Of a stretch of DNA of 54,854 nt, positions 35,172-45,001 are shown piece after piece. The stretch comes from Lachnospiraceae bacterium NC2008. GTDB taxonomy: Bacteria > Bacillota > Clostridia > Lachnospirales > Lachnospiraceae. The stretch spans positions 1-54,854 of the forward strand of contig JHWS01000012.1 in assembly GCA_000687675.1 (NCBI GenBank). Direction: 5' to 3'. Each line of letters opens with the position of its first letter. Position 1 is the stretch's first letter. The notes under the pieces were generated by a model. That model was not told where the DNA came from, ran no database searches, and was given only the letters and a program-made list of their open reading frames with translations. The translations under genes were made by a program, and so were the position numbers.

Positions 35172-36530
35172 ATGGATTTAAAGAATAAAAAAGTAGTAGT
35201 TATGGGAGCGGGAAAGAGTGGTATAGCTGCTTACAAGCTTCTTAAGAAGGCTGGAGCAGAGCCTGTTTTATTTGATGAGAATAAAGAGCTTGATAAAGAT
35301 GCGTTAAAGAATAAGCTTGAAGATAGTCAGGCTACTATCTATGCAGGAGAGCTTCCAGAAGAAGTAAAAGCTTCATCTGATCTTCTTGTTATGAGTCCAG
35401 GTATTCCTGTAGATACTCCTTTTGTAGATTCATTTAAGAGTAAGAATATTCCAGTATGGGGCGAGATAGAACTTGCCTACAATGTAGCAAAAGGTCGCCT
35501 TATTGGTATAACAGGAACTAATGGTAAGACAACAACAACCGCTCTTACAGGTCAGATTGTAAAAGATTATTATGGTAAGTCTTATGTTGTTGGTAACATA
35601 GGTGATCCATATACAGATGCTGCTTTAGATACTAAGGATGATGATGTAACTGTTGCTGAAATTAGTTCATTCCAGCTTGAGACTATTGAAAACTTTCATC
35701 CTAATGTATCAGCTATTCTTAATATTACTCCAGACCATCTTAACAGACATCATACTATGGAAAACTATATTGCCTGCAAAGAGGATATAACTCTTAACCA
35801 GACTAAGGATGATGTATGTGTTCTTAACTATGAAGATGAAGTACTTCGTGCATTTGGCAAGGATTGTAAGGCTAGAGTAGTATTCTTTGCTTCTAATCAT
35901 AAACTTAACGATGGCTTCTATCTTGAAGGTGATGACATATTTATGGCTACTGCTGGCAAGGCAGAGAAGCTTATGAATATCCACGAGATGAAACTTCTTG
36001 GCGTTCATAATGTAGAGAATGTTATGGCTGCTATTGCTATGACATATAGCATAGGTGTGCCTATGGATAGCATCCTTACTACAGTAAAGAACTTTACTGC
36101 AGTAGAGCATAGAATCGAGTATGTTAAGACTGTAAAGGGCGTTGACTACTACAATGATTCAAAGGGAACTAACCCTGATGCAGCTATTAAAGCTGTACAG
36201 GCTATGAATAGAAAAACTGTCCTTATCGGTGGCGGATATGATAAGCAGAATGAATATGATGAGTGGATTGAAAGTTTTGGTGACAAGATAACTTATCTTA
36301 TTCTTATAGGACAGACAAAAGAGAAGATTGCTGACTGTGCGAAGAAGCATGGCTTTAATAACATAATTATGTGCGAAACATTTGAAGAAGCTATGGAAGA
36401 AGCAAAGAACCATGCTAAGGAAGGTCAGGCAGTTCTTTTATCGCCAGCATGTGCAAGCTGGGGTATGTTTAAAAACTACGAAGAGCGTGGCAAAATCTTT
36501 AAAGATATTGTACGTGCTATGGAGGAGTAA
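35172..36530 (+). CDS. murD: UDP-N-acetylmuramoylalanine--D-glutamate ligase
   Basis: 452 residues. Adds D-Glu to UDP-MurNAc-L-Ala. An N-terminal Rossmann domain, ATP-binding GITGTNGKTTTT near residue 113, and the C-terminal domain with DYYNDSKGTNPDA. The only cytoplasmic Mur ligase in this window; murC, murE and murF must be elsewhere. Confidence 0.97.
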   Translation: MDLKNKKVVVMGAGKSGIAAYKLLKKAGAEPVLFDENKELDKDALKNKLEDSQATIYAGELPEEVKASSDLLVMSPGIPVDTPFVDSFKSKNIPVWGEIELAYNVAKGRLIGITGTNGKTTTTALTGQIVKDYYGKSYVVGNIGDPYTDAALDTKDDDVTVAEISSFQLETIENFHPNVSAILNITPDHLNRHHTMENYIACKEDITLNQTKDDVCVLNYEDEVLRAFGKDCKARVVFFASNHKLNDGFYLEGDDIFMATAGKAEKLMNIHEMKLLGVHNVENVMAAIAMTYSIGVPMDSILTTVKNFTAVEHRIEYVKTVKGVDYYNDSKGTNPDAAIKAVQAMNRKTVLIGGGYDKQNEYDEWIESFGDKITYLILIGQTKEKIADCAKKHGFNNIIMCETFEEAMEEAKNHAKEGQAVLLSPACASWGMFKNYEERGKIFKDIVRAMEE

Positions 36531-36533
36531 TTT

Positions 36534-37679
36534 TTGCAAGGCAGGAGAAATGTTGCAAAAAGTTCATATATTGATGTAGGACTTTTGTTTTCTACCTTCG
36601 TCCTTATTATCATAGGTCTTATTATGATTTATTCAACATCAGCCTATGAAGCTAAGGTGGAGATTGGAGACTCATTTTTCTATTTCAAAAAACAGTTATT
36701 TGCAACAGCGCTTGGAATAGTTGCTCTTATTTTTACTGCTAAATTTGATTATAGAAGATATAAGTCTATGGGAAGACTTGCGCTTATAGTTGCAGGTGTA
36801 TCCATGTTCCTTATTCTTACTCCTCTTGCCTATTCGGCTAACGGTGCAACAAGATGGGTTAAGATACTTGGTATAAGTATTCAGCCAGCTGAGATTGTCA
36901 AGATTGCAATTATTATCTTCCTTTCTGGATTTATAACAAGAAGAATATCTATTATGGATTCGAATAAGTGGACTCCAGCTGCAACAGCAGTTGCACCAGC
37001 TATCTTTTCGTTTCTTATCCTTATTATGACATCTAATCTGTCATCAGCTATTATCGTTATGGGTATAGCATTTGTTATGCTTTACTGTGTAACTAAGAGT
37101 CCTAAGCAGTATCTGATACTTGCTGGAATCGTGCTTGTTTTTGCAACCTTATTTGTTTTGGCAGTTGCTAATGAAGATAAGCTTGGATGGGACTTTGGAT
37201 ACAGAGGAGACAGAGTAAGAGCCTGGCTTAATCCGGAAGGCTATGACTCTGATGAGGGCTATCAGACACTTCAGTCATTATATGCTATTGGTTCTGGTGG
37301 AATCATGGGTAAGGGAATAGGAGAGAGTGTTCAAAAACTTGGCTTTATTCCTGAAGCACAGAACGATATGATTTTCTCTATTATATGTGAGGAACTTGGT
37401 CTTGCAGGTGCTATCTTTGTTATGGCACTGTTCTTCGTATTAATATGGAGATGTATGTTTATTGCAATTAATTCTAGAGACCTATTTGGCAAACTGTTGG
37501 TTATAGGTGTTATGGCTCACTTTGCTATCCAGGTTATTCTTAATATTGCGGTAGTAACCAATTCTATACCTAATACAGGTATCAGTCTTCCTTTTATCAG
37601 CTACGGCGGTACTTCTATAGTGTTCCTTATGGCTGAGATTGGTATTGTTATCAACGTAGGTAAGAAGATAGATGTCTAA
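36534..37679 (+). CDS. ftsW: SEDS-family peptidoglycan polymerase FtsW (or SpoVE)
   Basis: 381 residues with about ten membrane helices. A lipid II glycosyltransferase of the divisome. NGATRWVKI, IQPAEIVKIA, the SEDS segment around RVRAWLNPE and the end NTGISLPFISYGGTS are characteristic. The start is TTG at 36534, set by GGAGGAG at 36521-36527, which overlaps the murD stop. SpoVE cannot be excluded by sequence alone. Overlaps divIB by 8 bp. Confidence 0.93.
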   Translation: MQGRRNVAKSSYIDVGLLFSTFVLIIIGLIMIYSTSAYEAKVEIGDSFFYFKKQLFATALGIVALIFTAKFDYRRYKSMGRLALIVAGVSMFLILTPLAYSANGATRWVKILGISIQPAEIVKIAIIIFLSGFITRRISIMDSNKWTPAATAVAPAIFSFLILIMTSNLSSAIIVMGIAFVMLYCVTKSPKQYLILAGIVLVFATLFVLAVANEDKLGWDFGYRGDRVRAWLNPEGYDSDEGYQTLQSLYAIGSGGIMGKGIGESVQKLGFIPEAQNDMIFSIICEELGLAGAIFVMALFFVLIWRCMFIAINSRDLFGKLLVIGVMAHFAIQVILNIAVVTNSIPNTGISLPFISYGGTSIVFLMAEIGIVINVGKKIDV

Positions 37680-38502
37680 AAAGAAGAAGAAAAAGAAACA
37701 AAAGCATAAAGAGGGGAACAAGGCTACTCATAAGATTAAATTTGTTAATGAACTTACTCCTGAGCAGGAGGAACATTATGAGGAAGTTAATCATAAGAAA
37801 TTAATAGGCACTCTGGTCTTAACTGGTATCTTTGCATTTCTTCTTGCAGTCTACATTATACTTATGACTTTCAAGGTTAAGACTGTAATAGTAGAAGGTA
37901 ACCAACACTACACAGATCAGGAAATTACAGCTATAGTTCAAAAGGGTAAGTTTGGAGACAATTCAATTTTCTTATCCCTTAAGTATTCTAATAAACCAAT
38001 AACTGGAGTTCCTTTCGTGTCTTCCATGGACGTAGATGTTCTTGATAAGAATACTATTAAGGTAACGGTTTATGAGAAGAAACTTGCTGGATATGTAGAA
38101 TATCTTGGTAAGTATATGTACTTTGATAAAGATGGTGTTATAGTTGAGAATTCATCAGTAAAGACACCGGGAATACCTATGGTAACCGGGCTGACATTTG
38201 ACCACTTTACTATGTATGAGCCCCTTCCAGTAGACAACGAGAAGGTATTCAAAACAATACTTAATATTACTCAGCTTCTTAATAAGTATGAAATAGAAAC
38301 TGATAAAATATATTTCGATAAAGATTATGAGATGACCTTATACTTTGGCGACATAAGAGTTGCAGTAGGAGATAAGGGTTCACTAGAGGAAAAGATACAG
38401 ATGCTAACATCTATACTTCCTCAGTTACAGGGCCAAAAGGGACTTCTTAATATGAAGAGCTACGATCAAGGCCTTGAAAATATAACATTTACCCAGGAAT
38501 AA
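37672..38502 (+). CDS. divIB: Cell-division protein DivIB/FtsQ
   Basis: 276 residues. A very Lys-rich cytoplasmic start (KKKKKKKQKHKEG), a membrane helix about 45-65, then a POTRA domain (VKTVIVEGNQHYTDQEI) and a beta domain. Scaffold for FtsL/FtsB and the septal PBP. Its ATG lies inside the ftsW stop region, where many clusters have murG in between. Stop is 181 bp before ftsZ. Confidence 0.92.
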   Translation: MSKKKKKKKQKHKEGNKATHKIKFVNELTPEQEEHYEEVNHKKLIGTLVLTGIFAFLLAVYIILMTFKVKTVIVEGNQHYTDQEITAIVQKGKFGDNSIFLSLKYSNKPITGVPFVSSMDVDVLDKNTIKVTVYEKKLAGYVEYLGKYMYFDKDGVIVENSSVKTPGIPMVTGLTFDHFTMYEPLPVDNEKVFKTILNITQLLNKYEIETDKIYFDKDYEMTLYFGDIRVAVGDKGSLEEKIQMLTSILPQLQGQKGLLNMKSYDQGLENITFTQE

Positions 38503-38533
38503 GAAGAAGTTGCTGGCGGAAAAATAATGATAT

Positions 38534-38562
38534 TTGACCTGGTCAGTCAAGAGAGGTAAAAT
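38534..38562 (+). promoter_or_regulatory. ftsZ promoter with an operator-like palindrome
   Basis: -35 TTGACC (38534-38539) and -10 TAAAAT (38557-38562) with 17-bp spacing. The perfect palindrome TGACC-T-GGTCA (38535-38545) overlaps the -35 and extends to TTGAC...GTCAA (38534-38550). The implied start near 38569 gives a leader of about 115 nt, allowing ftsZ to be expressed apart from the upstream cluster. Confidence 0.75.
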
Positions 38563-38683
38563 TAATCGAAAAAGTTGCACTATATTTATTGCGCAAATTT
38601 ATAAATAATTATATCATTATCAATGGGTTGATAAAAATTGTTAAAGAAACACAACATTTTGTGTATATAAGGAGGGCAAAGTT

Positions 38684-39940
38684 TTGCTAGAGATAACCAG
38701 TAAAGATTCAATGGCAGTAGCTAGAATACTTGTAGTCGGCGTAGGCGGTGCAGGTAACAATGCTGTTGATCGTATGATTGATGATAATATTAGAGGTGTT
38801 GAATATATAGCTATTAATACCGACGAGCAGGCTCTTAAGCGTTGTAAGGCTGAGAACCTTGTTCAGATTGGTGAGAAACTTACTAAGGGTCTTGGTGCAG
38901 GTGCTAATCCAGAAATCGGACAGGCTGCTGCAGAAGAGAGTCTTGATGAGATAGCTCAGATGATAGAAGGCGCAGATATGGTATTTGTAACTGCTGGTAT
39001 GGGTGGCGGTACAGGTACAGGTGCTGCACCAGTTGTTGCTAAACTTGCAAAAGAGATGGGTATCCTTACAGTTGCTATCGTAACTAAGCCATTTGGTTTC
39101 GAGCAGAAGAAACGTATGGAAAGAGCCATTGCAGGTATCGATGTTCTTAAGGATCAGGTTGATACTCTTATTGTTATTCCTAATGAAAGACTTCTTGAAG
39201 TAGTAGATAAGAAGACAACAATTAAGGAAGCGTTCAAGAAGGCTGATGAAGTACTTCAGCAGGCAGTACAGGGTATTACAGATTTAATTAATATTCCAGC
39301 GGATATTAACCTTGACTTCGCAGACGTTAGAACAGTTATGCAGGACAAGGGTGTTGCTCACGTTGGTATAGGTACAGGTCGCGGCGATGATAAGGCTATT
39401 GAAGCTGCAAGAGCTGCTGTTGAATCTCCACTTCTAGAGACAACTATTGCTGATTGTACAGATATTATTCTTAATATTACTGGTGACCTTTCACTTTATG
39501 ACGCTCAGGCAGTTGCTGAATATGTTAAGAGCATCACAGGTGACAATGTTAATGTTATCTTCGGTTCTAGAACAGATGAAGATATGCAGGATACATGTGT
39601 TGTTACTCTTATTGCAACAGGTATCGAGATGCCAGTTCAGTCTGTAGAAGCAGGTAGAATGGTTTCACCTGATTCATATAAGGCTAATGTTAAATTTGTA
39701 CCAAAGGGAATCACTCCAGTGGCTAGACCAGTAGCACCTGCTGCTCATCCAGTTAGCCATGTTGCTCCAGTTGCACCTGTAGCACCTGTTCAGGCAGAAG
39801 CTCCAGTATCACCTGTTGCACAGCCAATCGCTCAGCCTAAGGCAGGAGTTAAGCCAGTATTTGGAAAGTTCAATTCAAAGATTGAAGATAAGTCTTATCA
39901 GCTTCCAACTTTCATGAAGAGAGCTGATAAAGATAAATAA
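38684..39940 (+). CDS. ftsZ: Cell-division GTPase FtsZ
   Basis: 418 residues. Tubulin-like GTPase forming the Z ring. [13 protein letters not shown] near residue 18, the GTP signature [12 protein letters not shown] near 106, and the T7 loop NLDFADV. After the core, a Pro/Ala/Val-rich linker (about 340-395) leads to a basic C-terminal peptide [15 protein letters not shown] that would bind partners. The start is TTG, set by GGAGG 8 bp upstream. ftsA is not adjacent. Confidence 0.97.
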   Translation: MLEITSKDSMAVARILVVGVGGAGNNAVDRMIDDNIRGVEYIAINTDEQALKRCKAENLVQIGEKLTKGLGAGANPEIGQAAAEESLDEIAQMIEGADMVFVTAGMGGGTGTGAAPVVAKLAKEMGILTVAIVTKPFGFEQKKRMERAIAGIDVLKDQVDTLIVIPNERLLEVVDKKTTIKEAFKKADEVLQQAVQGITDLINIPADINLDFADVRTVMQDKGVAHVGIGTGRGDDKAIEAARAAVESPLLETTIADCTDIILNITGDLSLYDAQAVAEYVKSITGDNVNVIFGSRTDEDMQDTCVVTLIATGIEMPVQSVEAGRMVSPDSYKANVKFVPKGITPVARPVAPAAHPVSHVAPVAPVAPVQAEAPVSPVAQPIAQPKAGVKPVFGKFNSKIEDKSYQLPTFMKRADKDK

Positions 39941-39959
39941 TATTATATTAAACTTTTTA

Positions 39960-40010
39960 CCCCAAGATGCATGGCAGGTATGGTATGCATATTGGGGTAT
40001 ATTATTGTTT
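39960..40010 (+). terminator. Hairpin between ftsZ and prfC, weak terminator or attenuator
   Basis: CCCCAA/TTGGGG (39960-39965 with 39992-39997) and inner ATGCAT/ATGCAT (39967-39972 with 39985-39990), followed by a broken T tract. Termination would be incomplete, giving partial readthrough into prfC. Confidence 0.6.
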
Positions 40011-40021
40011 GGAGGAAACTA

Positions 40022-41620
40022 GTGAGTAACTTAGAAAATGAAATCAATAGAAGGCGTACATTCGCCATCATATCCCATCCCGATGCAGGTAAAACAACTC
40101 TTACAGAGAAGTTCCTTCTCTACGGAGGAGCTATTAACCTTGCTGGTTCAGTAAAGGGTAAGGCAACTGCAAGACATGCAGTATCTGACTGGATGGAAAT
40201 AGAGAAGGAAAGAGGTATCTCAGTTACTTCTTCAGTACTTCAGTTTGAGTATGATGGTTACTGTGTCAATATCCTTGATACACCAGGACACCAGGATTTC
40301 TCTGAGGATACATATAGAACTCTTATGGCTGCTGATAGTGCAGTCATGGTTATCGATGCTTCTAAGGGTGTCGAGGCACAGACAAGAAAGCTGTTTAAAG
40401 TCTGCGGTATGAGAGGCATCCCTATCTTTACATTTATTAACAAACTTGACCGTGATGCCAATGATACACTTGACCTTCTTGATGAAATCGAGAATGAACT
40501 TGGTATTCGTACTTGTCCTGTAAACCTTCCAATTGGTTCAGGTAAGAACTTCAAGGGTGTATATGTTAGAGAGAACAAAACTATAGTTACTTTCTCAGAT
40601 ACCTTAAAGGGTACTAAGGAAGGTGAAACTACAGTTATTGATTACAATGATAAAGACAAGGTTCTTGAGACTATAGGTCAGGACCTTTATGACAAGCTTG
40701 AAGAAGATATTGAATTCATGGATACAGTAAGTGAAACATTTGACCTTGAAAAGGTTCGTGCTGGTAAGCTTACACCAGTATTCTTCGGTTCGGCTCTTAC
40801 TAACTTTGGTGTTGAAATCTTCCTTGAGAACTTCCTTAAGATGGCAACAACACCTCTTCCAAGAATAGCAGATGGAGAGCCTATTGACCCAGTGTCTAAT
40901 GACTTCTCGGCATTTGTATTTAAGATTCAGGCTAATATGAACAAGGCTCATAGAGACCGTCTTGCATTTATGCGTATATGCTCTGGTCATTTTGATGCAA
41001 CAAAAGAAGTTAAGCATGTTCAGGGCAACAAGAATATGCGTCTCTTACAGCCTCAGCAGCTTATGGCTGATGATAGAAAGATTCTTACAGAGGCTTATGC
41101 AGGAGATATTATCGGTGTATTCGACCCAGGTATCTTCTCGATAGGTGATACAGTTTGCGCAACTAATATGAAGGTTCAGTATGCTGGTATTCCAACATTT
41201 GCCCCTGAGCATTTTGCAAGGGTAAGACAGGTGGATACTATGAAGCGTAAGCAGTTCGTAAAGGGTATCAACCAGATAGCACAGGAAGGTGCTATTCAGA
41301 TATTCCAGGAGATAGCTTCTGGTATGGAAGAAATCATAGTAGGCGTTGTAGGTGTACTTCAGTTTGAAGTATTAAAGTACAGACTTGAAAATGAGTACAA
41401 TGTGGATATCAGACTTGAGCCACTTCCATATGAGTACATCAGATGGATTGTTAATAAGGATGAGATAGATGTAGCTAAGCTTACAGGTACATCTGATATG
41501 AAGAAGATTCAGGATCTTAAGGGTAATCCACTTCTCCTCTTTGTAAATGAGTGGAGCGTAGGTATGACTCTTGATAGAAATAAGGACTTAAAGCTTTCAG
41601 AATTCGGTAACATGCTTTAG
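40022..41620 (+). CDS. prfC: Peptide chain release factor 3
   Basis: 532 residues from GTG 40022, which follows GGAGGAAACTA; the frame stays open upstream to 39971, but that part is the intergenic hairpin. RF3 is a translational GTPase that recycles RF1/RF2. G1 SHPDAGKTT, the switch region ATARHAVSDWMEIEKERGIS, G3 DTPGHQDF and G4 NKLDRD are all present, followed by domains II and III. Confidence 0.95.
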   Translation: MSNLENEINRRRTFAIISHPDAGKTTLTEKFLLYGGAINLAGSVKGKATARHAVSDWMEIEKERGISVTSSVLQFEYDGYCVNILDTPGHQDFSEDTYRTLMAADSAVMVIDASKGVEAQTRKLFKVCGMRGIPIFTFINKLDRDANDTLDLLDEIENELGIRTCPVNLPIGSGKNFKGVYVRENKTIVTFSDTLKGTKEGETTVIDYNDKDKVLETIGQDLYDKLEEDIEFMDTVSETFDLEKVRAGKLTPVFFGSALTNFGVEIFLENFLKMATTPLPRIADGEPIDPVSNDFSAFVFKIQANMNKAHRDRLAFMRICSGHFDATKEVKHVQGNKNMRLLQPQQLMADDRKILTEAYAGDIIGVFDPGIFSIGDTVCATNMKVQYAGIPTFAPEHFARVRQVDTMKRKQFVKGINQIAQEGAIQIFQEIASGMEEIIVGVVGVLQFEVLKYRLENEYNVDIRLEPLPYEYIRWIVNKDEIDVAKLTGTSDMKKIQDLKGNPLLLFVNEWSVGMTLDRNKDLKLSEFGNML

Positions 41621-41645
41621 GCTTAAAACCTATACGGGGATAGGT

Positions 41646-42941
41646 ATGAAGAGAACTTTATTCGTTTTATTTTTAATATTTTTCATGTTTGGCCTTGTGG
41701 TTATGCATGATAATAAGAAGCGGGCTGACCATACAGCTTCTGCTTCAAACCAAAGTGGAATAACTACAGGTCAGTCTGCAGGAAGCCTTAATTCTTCCGG
41801 AGAGAAGAGACAGGTATCTACAGTAGAAGCGCCTAAAACAGGGTTTGAAGATATTACTGTAGAATCTACAAAAGACGAGGCTGCAGATTCTGGTAAAGAG
41901 GGTATAGTTGATCAAGCGAGTATAGACCAGGTTATGAATTCCAGCACCGGCTTATACTGCTACGATACCATGGATGCATCCCTTCATCAGCTCTATGCTG
42001 AGCTATACGTTGTTTGTATGCAGCATGAAGAGAATATCAGGGTATCAACTACAGACTCAGACCAGCTTGAGTATGCATTCAAATGCATGTATAACGACCA
42101 CCCAGAGATTTACTGGGTAGATGGCTATACTTATACAAGACATACTCAGGGAAGCAAGATTTTATATCTGACATTTAGCGGTAAGTATACATATACTGCC
42201 AATGAGTGTGCTCAGTACAATCAGCAGATTAATGGCTATCTTAGCAGATTCCTTGGTGGAATCTCTATGTCAGCTTCTGATTATGACAAGGTTAAATATA
42301 CATACGAATTCTTAATTAATAATACTGACTATGTTATAGGTTCAAGAGACAACCAAAACATATTATCAGTTATGCTTTACGGCGATTCAGTATGTCAGGG
42401 TTATGCCAAGTCGACCCAGTACCTTTTGAGTAAGCTGGGAGTTAAATCAACTATGGTAGTTGGCGTAGTTGGTAATGGTGAAGGCCATGCATGGAACCTT
42501 GTAAATATTGATGGGGCATACTACTATGTAGATACTACATGGGGAGATTCATCATATCTTGGATCTGCTGATGGCAATGTTAATGCAAATACTGTAAATT
42601 ATAACTTTCTTAATATAACTACAGATGAGCTTACAAAGACTCACTCTATAGACAATGTAGTTCCTATGCCATACTGCATTGAGACTAAAGATAATTACTA
42701 TGTCCACGAGGGCCTCTATATTACAGGATATGACGAAACAACATTTAGAAATATCTTTGATAGTGCCCGTGCAAATGGTAAAGATTTTGTGACTTTTAAA
42801 TGTATGGATGCAAATGTTTACTCAGAGGTTTATAATAGACTTATTGGTGACCAGGAAATATTTAATTATCTGTCTGGTGGCAGTGACAATGTTTCCTATG
42901 TTAACTCTGATGATACTTATGTATTTACCTTCTGGTTATAA
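41646..42941 (+). CDS. Secreted or membrane-anchored transglutaminase-like protein
   Basis: 431 residues. An N-terminal hydrophobic helix (about 5-22) acts as signal or anchor. A Ser/Thr-rich linker leads to a transglutaminase-core fold: the Cys is in GDSVCQGYAKS, the His in GEGHAWNLV and the Asp in YYVDTTWGD, so the triad is complete. Such proteins act as proteases or cross-linkers at the cell surface; the substrate is unknown. A C-terminal region of about 90 residues has no family I recognise. Confidence 0.82.
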   Translation: MKRTLFVLFLIFFMFGLVVMHDNKKRADHTASASNQSGITTGQSAGSLNSSGEKRQVSTVEAPKTGFEDITVESTKDEAADSGKEGIVDQASIDQVMNSSTGLYCYDTMDASLHQLYAELYVVCMQHEENIRVSTTDSDQLEYAFKCMYNDHPEIYWVDGYTYTRHTQGSKILYLTFSGKYTYTANECAQYNQQINGYLSRFLGGISMSASDYDKVKYTYEFLINNTDYVIGSRDNQNILSVMLYGDSVCQGYAKSTQYLLSKLGVKSTMVVGVVGNGEGHAWNLVNIDGAYYYVDTTWGDSSYLGSADGNVNANTVNYNFLNITTDELTKTHSIDNVVPMPYCIETKDNYYVHEGLYITGYDETTFRNIFDSARANGKDFVTFKCMDANVYSEVYNRLIGDQEIFNYLSGGSDNVSYVNSDDTYVFTFWL

Positions 42942-42989
42942 GGTAGATGTATATACAGGATTGTAGCAATATAATGATGGAGGTTTTTT

Positions 42990-43361
42990 ATGGAATCAAA
43001 TAACATTAAGATTTCAAAAGATCAGGAGAATGTTGGATCAGTTGTTATCGCAGATGATGTTGTAGCTATGATAGCATCACTTGCTGCTACTGAAGTTGAT
43101 GGTGTATCTGCTATGGTTGGCAATATTACTAACGAGCTTATGAGTAAGGTTGGTATGAAGAAGCTTACTAAGGGCGTAACTGTTTCAGTGCTTGATAACA
43201 CAGTAACAATCAATCTTTCTATTATGCTTGCTTATGGATATAATATTCCTACTACTTGCAGAAAGGTGCAAGAGAAGGTTAAGACTGCTGTAGAGACTAT
43301 GACAGGTCTTACAGTTGCAGATGTTAATATTAAGATTGCAGCAGTTAAGTTAGACAAATAA
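42990..43361 (+). CDS. Asp23/Gls24 family envelope-stress protein
   Basis: 123 residues, full family length. GSVVIADDVVAMIASLAATEVDGV is the typical start, followed by a mixed beta/alpha core. In staphylococci Asp23 is membrane-associated through AmaP and linked to cell-wall stress; here, as in many clostridia, it sits before nusB. GGAGG precedes the ATG. Confidence 0.92.
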   Translation: MESNNIKISKDQENVGSVVIADDVVAMIASLAATEVDGVSAMVGNITNELMSKVGMKKLTKGVTVSVLDNTVTINLSIMLAYGYNIPTTCRKVQEKVKTAVETMTGLTVADVNIKIAAVKLDK

Positions 43362-43379
43362 TACTAGAGTTGGTGATTT

Positions 43380-43784
43380 ATGAAAAGAAGAGAAATCAGA
43401 GAGCAGATATTTAAGCTCCTTTTTCGTGTGGAATTTAATGAGATTATAGAGATGGAGCAGCAGAAGGCTCTTGCTCTTGATGATGAAGAATGTAAGGCTA
43501 ATGAAAAGGATAAGGAAGAAATCTCCGCTAAGCTTGATAGTATAGTTGAAATCCTTCCTGAGATTGACCAGATTATCAAAGATAATATGGAAGGCTGGAC
43601 AATTGAGAGAGTAGGTAAGGTAGAACTTACAATCCTTAGACTTGCAGTTTATGAGATAAAGTATGACGAGTCAGTACCAGATACAGTTGCTATTAATGAA
43701 GCTGTAGAACTTTCTAAGAAGTACGGACAGGAAGATGCAGGATCATTTGTAAACGGTATTCTTGCAAAGGTAATTAAAGCTTAA
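43380..43784 (+). CDS. nusB: Transcription antitermination factor NusB
   Basis: 134 residues, an all-helical RNA-binding factor that with NusE binds boxA for rRNA antitermination. MKRREIREQIFKLLFRVEFNE, NIWMEGWTIER-like NMEGWTIERVGKVE, ILRLAVYEIKYDE and NEAVELSKKYG are typical. Contains a charged central stretch longer than in Bacillus. Located 19 bp after asp23 and 4 bp before xseA. Confidence 0.95.
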   Translation: MKRREIREQIFKLLFRVEFNEIIEMEQQKALALDDEECKANEKDKEEISAKLDSIVEILPEIDQIIKDNMEGWTIERVGKVELTILRLAVYEIKYDESVPDTVAINEAVELSKKYGQEDAGSFVNGILAKVIKA

Positions 43785-43787
43785 TAT

Positions 43788-44987
43788 ATGCCTAATATAT
43801 ATTCAGTAGTTCAGGTTAATAATTATATAAAGAATATGTTTGCCCAAGATTATATGCTTGGGCATGTTTATATTAAAGGCGAAATATCTAATCTTAAATA
43901 TCATTCATCAGGTCATATCTACTTCACACTAAAAGATGATAAGTCAGCTATTAGCGCAGTTATGTTTGCAGGTAATAGAAAGGGACTGACATTCAAACTT
44001 GAAGAAGGACAGAGTGTAGTAGTTAATGGCTCTATAGAAGTATATGACAGGGCAGGTACCTATCAGGTATATGCAAAGGCTATTAAGCTTGCTGGACAGG
44101 GTGACCTGAAGGCGCAGTTTGAAGCCTTAAAAAATAAACTTGAAGAAATGGGGATGTTTGATAAGCAGTACAAGCAGCCTATCCCTAAATATATAAAAAC
44201 TCTTGGAGTAGTTACAGCACCTACAGGAGCAGCTATTCAGGATATTATTAATATAACTACAAGACGTAACCCATACGTTCAGATAGTTTTATATCCTGCA
44301 CTGGTTCAGGGAGATGGTGCTCCTCAGTCAGTTATAGAAGGTATACATGCTCTTGAGGCTTATGGCGTAGACGTTATGATTATAGGCCGAGGCGGAGGCT
44401 CTATGGAGGACTTATGGGGCTTTAATGATGAGAATCTTGCTCAGGCAATATTCGATTGTCAGGTTCCTATAATATCAGCTGTAGGTCATGAGATTGATTA
44501 TACAATCTCGGACTATGTATCAGATATGAGGGCTCCAACACCTTCAGCAGCAGCTGAACTTGCTGTATACGAATATGACAAGTTTATAGAACAGATTGAG
44601 GGCTATAAGCAGAGACTTGATAAAGCATTTACTTATAAGATTGATTATAAGAAGGGCTTATTTGAGAACTATAGGATAAGACTTAAGAACTTATCACCAG
44701 AGTCTAAGCTTAATGATAAGAAGATGAGATTAATTAACCTTGAAGAAAGATTATCCCATCTTATGACTGTTAAGGTTGATAGTTCTAAACACAGACTTGA
44801 AGTTTTAGCTGAGAAACTTAGCGGCTTATCGCCAGCAGGAAAACTTGCTCAGGGATTTTCACATGTAAGTGATGAAAGTGGCAAGACTGTATATGACTAT
44901 AAGAGGGTTAAAAAAGGTGATAAGCTTAATATTCATGTAGAAAATGGAATAATTAATGCAACAGTTAATGAAGCTAAAGCATTATAA
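43788..44987 (+). CDS. xseA: Exodeoxyribonuclease VII large subunit
   Basis: 399 residues. Catalytic subunit of ExoVII, which degrades ssDNA from both ends. N-terminal OB fold (YIKGEISNLKYHSSGHIYFTLKD), then the catalytic domain with GVVTAPTGAAIQDI, GRGGGSMEDLWGFN and AVGHEIDYTISD, then the coiled coil that binds XseB. Shorter coiled coil than in E. coli, as in other firmicutes. Confidence 0.96.
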   Translation: MPNIYSVVQVNNYIKNMFAQDYMLGHVYIKGEISNLKYHSSGHIYFTLKDDKSAISAVMFAGNRKGLTFKLEEGQSVVVNGSIEVYDRAGTYQVYAKAIKLAGQGDLKAQFEALKNKLEEMGMFDKQYKQPIPKYIKTLGVVTAPTGAAIQDIINITTRRNPYVQIVLYPALVQGDGAPQSVIEGIHALEAYGVDVMIIGRGGGSMEDLWGFNDENLAQAIFDCQVPIISAVGHEIDYTISDYVSDMRAPTPSAAAELAVYEYDKFIEQIEGYKQRLDKAFTYKIDYKKGLFENYRIRLKNLSPESKLNDKKMRLINLEERLSHLMTVKVDSSKHRLEVLAEKLSGLSPAGKLAQGFSHVSDESGKTVYDYKRVKKGDKLNIHVENGIINATVNEAKAL

Positions 44988-45001
44988 AAAAGAGGGAAGA
45001 T

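Noticed and set aside
42970-42975. TATAAT before asp23 as a promoter
   Set aside because: Transcription from it would start inside the ribosome binding site, and no -35 is present at normal spacing.
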